12,759 bases of DNA from Chitinophagaceae bacterium (GTDB lineage Bacteria; Bacteroidota; Bacteroidia; Chitinophagales; Chitinophagaceae), in the NCBI GenBank assembly GCA_019454915.1, contig JACFNM010000094.1:1-12759 (forward strand), written 5' to 3'. The notes beneath the pieces are model-generated. The model ran no database searches. It saw only the letters and a list, made by a program, of their open reading frames with translations, and was not told the DNA's origin. Shown piece by piece: positions 7,509-12,759 of the stretch. The stretch's first letter is position 1, and every line of letters begins with the position of its first letter. A program made the position numbers and the translations under genes.

Positions 7509-8270
7509 ATGGCAGGCAATAACAGATCCACCGAAAGACTCGTCAATGTATTAGTGTGTATTGGCGCAGCAGTAGTAATATTTGGCGCATGGGCCAAAAT
7601 TCTCCACAAATCTTTTGCTGATGTAATGCTGACAGTTGGACTTTTAACCGAAGCTTCCATCTTCTTAGCTTACGCATTCTTACCGCCTCCGGGAGGTGAA
7701 ATGAAAGAAATTGCTGAAGCATTCAAAGGTGGTGCCGTGAGTGGTGGTAATCCTGCCCTCGCATCCATGGATAAGATGTTGCAGGATGCTGCTATTAATC
7801 CCGCTAATCTGCAGAAGCTCAGTGAAAATTTCAGCAAATTTGGTTTAACTGTTGAAAAGATGTCGGACATTGCTGACATTACTTCGGTCACCGGTGATTA
7901 TACCGCTAAAACAAAAGCGGCGGCTCAGGCTTTAGACACGGTGAAAGAAGCCTATCTGAATGCTGCAGGTACTGCTAAAACCTTCGGAGAAGCCTCTGAA
8001 TCAACCAAGCAGTTCCACGACCAGGTACAAACACTGACCAAGAACTTATCATCTTTAAATACAATTTACGAACTGGAGTTACAGGATACCAACAACCATT
8101 TGAAAGCAATGAATGGATTTTACAGTAACCTGGTACAGGCGTCGCAAAGTATGCAGGGTAGTGTGGAAGACGCCAAGAAGACTCAGGAACAAATTAGTCT
8201 GCTTGCCAAAAACTTGGGTAGTCTGAATAATGTGTACGGAAATATGCTGTCCGCTATGCAGGGCAGATAA
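7509..8270 (+). CDS. gldL: GldL: inner-membrane stator subunit of the type IX secretion/gliding motor
   Basis: 253 residues. Two transmembrane helices lie close together near the N-terminus (about 11-32 and 38-58, separated by HKSF), followed by the short FLPPPGG turn. The long cytoplasmic tail is rich in Ala, Gln, Lys and Ser and probably forms coiled coils (about 95-250). GldL pentamers surround a GldM dimer and use the proton gradient to drive secretion and gliding. The charged residues that matter in Flavobacterium GldL appear to be present: Glu48 in helix 2 (LLTEASIFLAYAF) and Lys30 in helix 1 (AWAKIL), at about the positions of Glu49 and Lys27 there. The family and its position between gldK and gldM leave little doubt. 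The 183-bp gap upstream is unusually long for a gene inside this cluster. Confidence 0.94.
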   Translation: MAGNNRSTERLVNVLVCIGAAVVIFGAWAKILHKSFADVMLTVGLLTEASIFLAYAFLPPPGGEMKEIAEAFKGGAVSGGNPALASMDKMLQDAAINPANLQKLSENFSKFGLTVEKMSDIADITSVTGDYTAKTKAAAQALDTVKEAYLNAAGTAKTFGEASESTKQFHDQVQTLTKNLSSLNTIYELELQDTNNHLKAMNGFYSNLVQASQSMQGSVEDAKKTQEQISLLAKNLGSLNNVYGNMLSAMQGR

Positions 8271-8279
8271 TCGTGAACC

Positions 8280-8310
8280 GATGGATTGAAAATTAAATGC
8301 TCAATCCATT
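8280..8310 (+). repeat. Perfect 9-bp hairpin in the gldL-gldM gap
   Basis: ATGGATTGA (8281-8289) and TCAATCCAT (8301-8309) are exact reverse complements with an 11-nt AT-rich loop; a G-U pair at 8280/8310 extends the stem. It starts 10 bp after the gldL stop and ends 43 bp before gldM. No U-run follows directly (ACTTATTAACC comes next), so it is more likely an RNA-stability or processing element, or a leaky attenuator, than a full terminator. Confidence 0.6.
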
Positions 8311-8352
8311 ACTTATTAACCCTTGATTCATATAGTTAAATCCTGAAAAATC

Positions 8353-9876
8353 ATGTCACTACCTAAAGAGCCACGGCAAAAAATGATCAACATGATGTAT
8401 TTGGTGCTTACAGCAATGCTGGCACTGAATGTATCTGCGGAGATTATTAATGCCTTTATTACAGTGGATACCAGCCTGGTAAAATCCAACAGCACCCTGT
8501 CTACGGCTACTTCCGAGATTTACGATGCTTTTGTAACAAGTCTCGAAGACCCCAAGACCCGTGAAAAGGCGGCGATCTGGAAACCGAAAGCGGACCAGGT
8601 AAAAGAGTTGTCTGCTAATTTATACAATTATATAGACGGCTTAAAAGACAGCCTGAAAAGAGGAAGCGGATATAACCCTGAAAAGGGAGATTCCTCTTAT
8701 AAAATTGATAACCTCGAAGCTTCGTCCCGCATGATGGTAACAGAAGGCAGAGGAGATCAACTTCGCGAAGCGCTGAAAAAATATAAAGATGCTATTTTGG
8801 CGATAGACCCGGAGATTGCAAAAGAGTTTGATCATAGTTTACCGATTAATATCGAACAACCGGTATCAGAATCCGGAAACACGAATCAGAGCTGGGGAGC
8901 TGCATATTTCTATATGACGCCAACCGTGGCGGCACTCACTATCCTGAGTAAGTTTCAAAACGACGTAAAGAATACTGAAAATAAAGTGGCCTCGTTTTGC
9001 TTCAAGAAAATAGGCGATGTAAAAGTAGTCTTCGATAAGTTTGAACCGATGATTGGAGCCAATGCTACTTATCTAATGCCAGGCGAGCAATTAGAAATCA
9101 AGGCCGGACTGGGCGCTTTTAATGCAAGTGTAAAACCCAAAGTGTTTGTAAATGGAAGCCCGGTAACTGTGGGAGATAATGGAGTTGCTGATATCAAAAT
9201 GCCCGCCGGAGGCTCCGGAGGTCATAAACTAAATATTGAGGTGAAATATCCTGATCCGGCAACCGGAGAGGAAAAATCTCTTAATAAAGTATTTGAATAT
9301 ACTGTGGGTCAGCCCTCTGGCGTAGCCGTAATGGCCGACAAAATGAATGTTTTATATGTGGGAGTGGACAATCCTCTGACTATCACTGCCGGTGCAGGAA
9401 GTGAAAAGGTGAGTGCTTCAATCAACAATGGTAGTGTTTCCAAAGCGGGAGGAAGCAAATATATTGCTAAGCCTAAAGAGCCCGGAACAGCAGATGTAGA
9501 CGTTCGCGTTGACGGTAAGTCAGTAGGAAAAGTTTCTTTCCGTGTGAAATATTTACCGCCGGCAACCGGAATGGTAGGAACATTTGAAGGTGGGCAGGTT
9601 TCTACGGCTCAGTTTAAAGCGATGGGTGGCGTAAGAGCTATTCTTCAGAATTCTGAGTTTGAAGCGTTGTACGAAGTGGTAAGCTATACAATCGCCGACC
9701 TGAGCAGCCCGGATTATAACCCGGTAGCAAACAATGGCCCGCGCTGGACCGGTAGCGCAGCTACGCTGGTGAACAACCTGAAGCCCGGAAGAGGAGTATA
9801 TATTGACAATATTAAAGCGAGAGGACCGGACGGAAGGACGATCACGTTAAAACCGTTATCATTTATATTAAGGTAG
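8353..9876 (+). CDS. gldM: GldM: inner-membrane/periplasmic rotor subunit of the type IX secretion/gliding motor
   Basis: 507 residues, close to the roughly 515 of the family. A short basic cytoplasmic start (MSLPKEPRQK) with Arg8 is followed by one transmembrane helix (about 11-35, MINMMYLVLTAMLALNVSAEIINAF). In Flavobacterium the matching Arg9 of GldM interacts with the GldL helix-2 glutamate. The remainder is periplasmic and expected to fold as four domains by analogy with PorM/GldM structures: a helical D1 to about 220 and three beta-sandwich domains D2-D4 to the end, the last containing GQVSTAQFKAMGGVRAILQN. GldM dimers span the periplasm and couple the GldL motor to the GldK/GldN ring. 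The gene lies 82 bp after gldL and 59 bp before gldN with no terminator between, consistent with one operon. Confidence 0.95.
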   Translation: MSLPKEPRQKMINMMYLVLTAMLALNVSAEIINAFITVDTSLVKSNSTLSTATSEIYDAFVTSLEDPKTREKAAIWKPKADQVKELSANLYNYIDGLKDSLKRGSGYNPEKGDSSYKIDNLEASSRMMVTEGRGDQLREALKKYKDAILAIDPEIAKEFDHSLPINIEQPVSESGNTNQSWGAAYFYMTPTVAALTILSKFQNDVKNTENKVASFCFKKIGDVKVVFDKFEPMIGANATYLMPGEQLEIKAGLGAFNASVKPKVFVNGSPVTVGDNGVADIKMPAGGSGGHKLNIEVKYPDPATGEEKSLNKVFEYTVGQPSGVAVMADKMNVLYVGVDNPLTITAGAGSEKVSASINNGSVSKAGGSKYIAKPKEPGTADVDVRVDGKSVGKVSFRVKYLPPATGMVGTFEGGQVSTAQFKAMGGVRAILQNSEFEALYEVVSYTIADLSSPDYNPVANNGPRWTGSAATLVNNLKPGRGVYIDNIKARGPDGRTITLKPLSFILR

Positions 9877-9935
9877 TAAAAACCTTTAATTGATAATCAT
9901 ATACCATTAGTTATAGTTATTTAACACTTTTGATC

Positions 9936-10982
9936 ATGAAATGGAAATTTGCGAAATATGCCTTGCTGGTGATGGCCGTAGGAATGTTGGTGAACACTGC
10001 AGATGCACAGACCCGGAAAAAAACGACCCGGAAAACGGCTGCTCCTGCTAAGAAGACAACGGCTCAGAAGACGCAGGCGAATGTGGCAGATGCCAATCTT
10101 GCGGCGGCAAAGCAGGACACCATGGTAGTACAGGCGCCACCCAAGCGGGACCTAATAAAAATGGATACCATCAGAAAATCTCTTCGTAATGACAATGCGA
10201 TAGAGGTTAACTTGGTAAAGGACCGTACGCCGCTGGCTTACGAGCATATTCGTGAAGATGATGCCATTTACCGGGAGAAAGTGTGGAGAGAAATTGATAT
10301 CCGGGAAAAGATAAATCTTCCCTTCCGGTATAGTGCTGATGATGATAATGGGAATCAGCGTTTTATTGCTATACTGCTCAATACCATAAAAAGCGGTGAG
10401 GTTACAGCTTTCGATGCTTCTGTGGACGACCGGTTTACTACGCCGATGACTTTAGATGATATCGGCAGCAAATTAGCCGGCTCCTGCGATACGATTATGG
10501 TTCCTGATATGGAAAAGGACCCGACGTTGTCTAAGGGAATCATGAAAGAATCCGTGGTATGCGAAGAATTTAATATGGACGATATTACCAAGTTCAGAAT
10601 TAAAGAAGAATGGGTGTTTGACAAAGAATCATCGAGATTGTATGTCCGTATTCTGGGCATTGCCCCGGTAAAAACTTTCACCGATAAGAACACGGGAAAG
10701 GAATTGGGTACTGCTCCGATTTTCTGGGTATACTATCCCGATATGCGCCCTGCATTGGCAAAATATGAAGTGTACAATGGCAAGAACTTCGGGGCTCGTA
10801 TGAGTTGGGAGGAGTTGTTTGAAACCAGGATGTTCGGCAGTTATATTGTAAAGTCAACCCTCGATAACCCACGGGATCTTTACCTGAAACAGTATATTAA
10901 AGATGGCGTCCTTCAATTGTTGGAAGGAGAAAATGTAAAGAATACGATCTTTAATTACGAACAGGATCTTTGGTCTTATTGA
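9936..10982 (+). CDS. gldN: GldN: periplasmic ring component of the type IX secretion/gliding machinery
   Basis: 348 residues. The ATG at 9936 is chosen; the frame stays open two codons further to a TTG at 9930 with no benefit. A clear Sec signal peptide is present (KWKFAKYALLVMAVGMLV, cleavage ADA|QT after residue 24). Residues 25-49 are a striking Lys/Thr/Ala-rich basic stretch, followed by an Ala/Pro-rich linker to about 70. The conserved GldN domain comes next: DDAIYREKVWREIDIREKIN, FIAILLNTIKSGEVTAFD, then IFWVYYPDMRPALAKYEVYN, GARMSWEELFETRMFGSYIVK and a final NTIFNYEQDLWSY. GldN/PorN binds GldK/PorK to form the outer-membrane-associated ring that GldM contacts. It is the last gene of the cluster, with a terminator 25 bp after the stop. 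Confidence 0.94.
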   Translation: MKWKFAKYALLVMAVGMLVNTADAQTRKKTTRKTAAPAKKTTAQKTQANVADANLAAAKQDTMVVQAPPKRDLIKMDTIRKSLRNDNAIEVNLVKDRTPLAYEHIREDDAIYREKVWREIDIREKINLPFRYSADDDNGNQRFIAILLNTIKSGEVTAFDASVDDRFTTPMTLDDIGSKLAGSCDTIMVPDMEKDPTLSKGIMKESVVCEEFNMDDITKFRIKEEWVFDKESSRLYVRILGIAPVKTFTDKNTGKELGTAPIFWVYYPDMRPALAKYEVYNGKNFGARMSWEELFETRMFGSYIVKSTLDNPRDLYLKQYIKDGVLQLLEGENVKNTIFNYEQDLWSY

Positions 10983-11006
10983 TTTCGAACCTTTTGTAAA
11001 ATAATG

Positions 11007-11045
11007 GAAGGATTGCCGGTTTATTCAGGTAATCCTTCTTTCTTT
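11007..11045 (+). terminator. Intrinsic terminator of the gldKLMN operon
   Basis: GAAGGATTGCC (11007-11017) pairs with GGTAATCCTTC (11028-11038): 11 bp with one G-U pair and a 10-nt loop, followed by the T-rich tail TTTCTTT (11039-11045). It begins 25 bp after the gldN stop. The shape and position are those of a Rho-independent terminator. Confidence 0.8.
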
Positions 11046-11146
11046 ATAAGCCCTTTACGTTCGGTTAAATCACCGGTGTATAATAGATTTGAATAGCGTC
11101 AGCCCCGAATGAGGAAAGTTTGAAATAAAGATTAGTGTTTGATAAA

Positions 11147-11166
11147 TATCCCCCTTTTTGGGGATA
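11147..11166 (-). terminator. Candidate hairpin terminator in the convergent gap, serving the - strand MFS gene
   Basis: TATCCCC (11147-11153) and GGGGATA (11160-11166) are perfect complements around a 6-nt loop. Read on the - strand the stem is followed by TTTATC, and it lies about 110 nt beyond the MFS stop. The short T-run makes it moderate. The 10983-11274 gap holds no convincing gene. Confidence 0.4.
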
Positions 11167-11223
11167 AAAAGTGTTATTTATTCATCTATCTTTATCTCGG
11201 TTTTTCATAGGATATTGGATTTT

Positions 11224-11256
11224 AAAAGGGGCTGAATGTCTATTCCGGTCCCTTTT
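11224..11256 (-). terminator. Second candidate terminator immediately after the MFS stop
   Basis: AAAAGGG (11224-11230) pairs with CCCTTTT (11250-11256), with a 19-nt loop, 18 bp beyond the MFS stop codon. On the - strand the stem is followed by AAAATCC, so any U-run is only the base of the stem itself. The large loop and missing tail make this weaker than the gldN terminator. Confidence 0.3.
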
Positions 11257-11274
11257 TTAGTACACAAAAGTCAC

Positions 11275-12585
11275 TTACCCGTTGGTTGCTTTGGCTACTA
11301 CCGGTTTTCTCCGGGTCAGCAAATGGATAATCAGCCAGGCAGTAAAATATATCAGCCCGCATACGGTGAAGATCAGGTGATAGCCACCCGCCAGGTTGCC
11401 AAGCCCTTTGTATAGATCTAACCAATACCCCACGAGTAGTGGAAATAATATGCCCCCGATAGCGCCCATCATCCCTCCGATGCCCACCACGGAACTGACA
11501 ACCTCTTTGGGAAACATATCTGAAGCCAGGGTGAAAATATTGGTTGCCCAGGCCTGGTGTATCGCCACTGCGAGACTGATTAGCCCCACTGCTACCCATT
11601 TGTCCGTCACCAGGCGCGCAATGGACATCATAATGATGAATTCTATCAACGCAAACAAGAGCAGTACGCTTTTTCTCGCCCGTATAACAGCCCATCCACG
11701 TCCGATTAACCACGAAGAGAAATAGCCTCCGGCAATACTCCCGATAGTGGTAGCGCTGTAAATAATCAATAGTTCGGGACTAATCCTGGTGAGGTCGAGT
11801 TGGAAGGTGGTAGAAAAATAAGACGGCAACCAGAATAGAAAGAACCAAAAAATAGGATCAATTAAAAATTTCCCGGTTACGATCGCCCAGGTCTGCGGAA
11901 ATAAAAATAGCCGTTTCCAACGTATCTTTTCTCCGGTATCAACCGGAACATTTTCGATTTCCTGGTTATGTTCTATATAGGTTAATTCTTCTTTACCCAA
12001 TTGTTTCGCGCGCGAAGGTATATTGTACAACCTGATCCAAAAGATGAGCCATATAAAGCCTAAAAGTCCCGTAATCCAAAAGACCTCTCTCCAGCCGAAG
12101 TGCTGTAAGATTAAAGGAGAGATGACCAATGCCAGCACCACGCCAACGGCGGTGCCCGAATTGAAAATGCCGGTAGCTAATCCCCGTTCTTTCCTGGGAA
12201 ACCATTCAGCGATTGCCTTCATCCCTGCGGGGAAATTACCGGATTCCCCGAGGCCCAGAAGAAGCCTTGCGAAACCAAATTCTGTTACCGTTTTCATGAC
12301 GGCGTGTATCATGCTGGCCAGGCTCCAAAGAACAACAGCCACCGTGTAGCCTAATTTTGTTCCCACCTGGTCAATAAATTTCCCGGAAACAAGTAGCCCA
12401 ATGGCATAGGCAAATGAAAAAGCAGACATGATTCTACCAAAGTCGGTTTCCGTCCAGCTAAACTCTACTTCCAAGATGGGTTTCAGTAATCCGATGACCT
12501 GCCTGTCGAGATAGTTGATTACCGTTCCGGCAAAAAGTAAGGTAACAATGAGCCAGCGATAGTTTTTGATTACCTTTTTCTTCAT
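11275..12585 (-). CDS. MFS transporter, hexuronate/ACS (ExuT-like) family
   Basis: 436 residues with about twelve hydrophobic helices, the standard MFS length. The N-terminus carries NYLDRQVIG at 24-32 in helix 1, and the loop region before helix 4 carries GLGESGNFPAG at 111-121. Both are characteristic of the anion:cation symporter family (ExuT, GarP, DgoT), which imports hexuronates, aldarates and similar sugar acids with protons. A charged cytoplasmic loop at about 190-228 divides the two six-helix halves. The exact substrate cannot be read from sequence; galacturonate or glucuronate is the usual guess in Bacteroidota. The gene is convergent to gldN and functionally unrelated to it. It is probably co-transcribed with the incomplete gene upstream on the same strand (69-bp gap with two dyads and no TAnnTTTG word). 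No Shine-Dalgarno sequence precedes the ATG at 12585. Confidence 0.88.
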   Translation of the reverse strand: MKKKVIKNYRWLIVTLLFAGTVINYLDRQVIGLLKPILEVEFSWTETDFGRIMSAFSFAYAIGLLVSGKFIDQVGTKLGYTVAVVLWSLASMIHAVMKTVTEFGFARLLLGLGESGNFPAGMKAIAEWFPRKERGLATGIFNSGTAVGVVLALVISPLILQHFGWREVFWITGLLGFIWLIFWIRLYNIPSRAKQLGKEELTYIEHNQEIENVPVDTGEKIRWKRLFLFPQTWAIVTGKFLIDPIFWFFLFWLPSYFSTTFQLDLTRISPELLIIYSATTIGSIAGGYFSSWLIGRGWAVIRARKSVLLLFALIEFIIMMSIARLVTDKWVAVGLISLAVAIHQAWATNIFTLASDMFPKEVVSSVVGIGGMMGAIGGILFPLLVGYWLDLYKGLGNLAGGYHLIFTVCGLIYFTAWLIIHLLTRRKPVVAKATNG

Positions 12586-12605
12586 GTAATACCGTTTCCC
12601 TATGA

Positions 12606-12643
12606 ATCGAATGTCCTATGCATTCGATATCTGATACTATCAG
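12606..12643. repeat. Two adjacent perfect dyads upstream of the MFS gene
   Basis: ATCGAATG (12606-12613) and CATTCGAT (12621-12628) form a perfect 8-bp inverted repeat with a 7-bp spacer. Two bases further, CTGATA-C-TATCAG (12631-12643) is a perfect 13-bp dyad whose single-base centre cannot form an RNA loop, which favours a protein-binding site. The first could be either an operator or an RNA hairpin. They lie 21-58 bp before the MFS ATG, between it and the preceding gene. Confidence 0.5.
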
Positions 12644-12654
12644 CAATTGGAGAA

Positions 12655-12759
12655 TTAATTCACGATCTTTTCAACGATTTTCCCCGATTTTTTTTCTTTA
12701 AGGATCAACTTTTTGGCGCCATAATGCGTCACTTCTTCTTTTACTAAGTAATGATCTTT
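12655..12759 (-). CDS. 3' end of an unidentified gene (partial, runs off the window)
   Basis: On the - strand the frame is open from the window edge to a TAA at 12655-12657, giving the last 34 residues of a protein. The fragment starts KDHYLVKEEVTHYGAK, is rich in lysine and glutamate, looks beta-stranded and ends KIVEKIVN. It is too short to name. Its position before a sugar-acid transporter suggests a role in uptake or breakdown of a uronate-containing glycan, but that is only inference. That it is coding is supported by the open frame to the edge and the 69-bp spacing to the next gene on the same strand. Confidence 0.5.
   Translation of the reverse strand, partial: KDHYLVKEEVTHYGAKKLILKEKKSGKIVEKIVN

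Noticed and set aside
9930..9935. TTG start for gldN two codons upstream
   Set aside because: The ATG at 9936 gives a standard basic n-region and signal peptide; the TTG adds nothing.
11084..11091. TAGATTTG, another TAnnTTTG match on the + strand
   Set aside because: No gene lies downstream on that strand and no TTTG sits at the -33 spacing; a chance match is likely in AT-rich DNA.
11004..11096. 30-codon ORF after gldN
   Set aside because: It lies over the gldN terminator stem, so its composition is explained by that hairpin, and it has no recognisable features.
12655..12759. Type IX secretion C-terminal sorting domain at the end of the partial protein
   Set aside because: It ends in a lysine-rich strand as such domains do, but the typical G-x-Y and pre-terminal pattern is not visible, and 34 residues are too few.
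1..12759. CRISPR array, insertion sequence, integrase, phage, tRNA, rRNA or defence genes
   Set aside because: No spaced direct repeats, transposase or integrase motifs, tRNA-like folds or nuclease/toxin pairs are seen; every long ORF belongs to a housekeeping, envelope or transport family.

Overview
The window looks like a chromosomal segment of a Bacteroidota bacterium, most likely from the Chitinophagaceae or a close relative. The evidence is a complete gldK-gldL-gldM-gldN cluster (type IX secretion and gliding motor), an integral-membrane DUF4271 protein next to a Bacteroidota-type HemD, start codons with no real Shine-Dalgarno sequence, and several copies of the Bacteroidota -7 promoter word TAnnTTTG. 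Base composition looks intermediate and even. I see no mobile element, phage gene, CRISPR array, rRNA or tRNA.

Layout. Positions 75-5902 on the + strand hold four genes: a BamA/TamA-like outer-membrane beta-barrel protein with a POTRA-like segment, a signal-peptide DUF4271 membrane protein that apparently starts at TTG, hemD (uroporphyrinogen-III synthase), and a 692-residue thioredoxin-fold DUF255 (YyaL/SPATA20-like) protein. Positions 6045-10982 hold gldK, gldL, gldM and gldN in order on the + strand. GldK is a lipoprotein and GldN a secreted periplasmic protein; together they are expected to form the outer-membrane-associated ring. GldL and GldM form the proton-driven inner-membrane motor. 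The gaps inside the cluster are not empty: gldK-gldL (183 bp) carries a -7-like word, two mutually exclusive hairpins and an A-rich leader, and gldL-gldM carries a perfect 9-bp stem. gldN is followed by a convincing intrinsic terminator.

From 10983 to 11274 there is a gene-free convergent region with one + strand terminator and two candidate - strand terminators. The - strand then carries an MFS transporter of the hexuronate (ExuT/ACS) type and the last 34 codons of an upstream gene that runs off the window. The 69 bp between them contain two separate perfect dyads.

The core system (type IX secretion) is well described. I did not find a gene set that amounts to a new system. The items most worth a second look are non-coding: the structured gaps inside the gld cluster, the dyads upstream of the sugar-acid transporter, and the promoter-supported TTG start of the DUF4271 gene.
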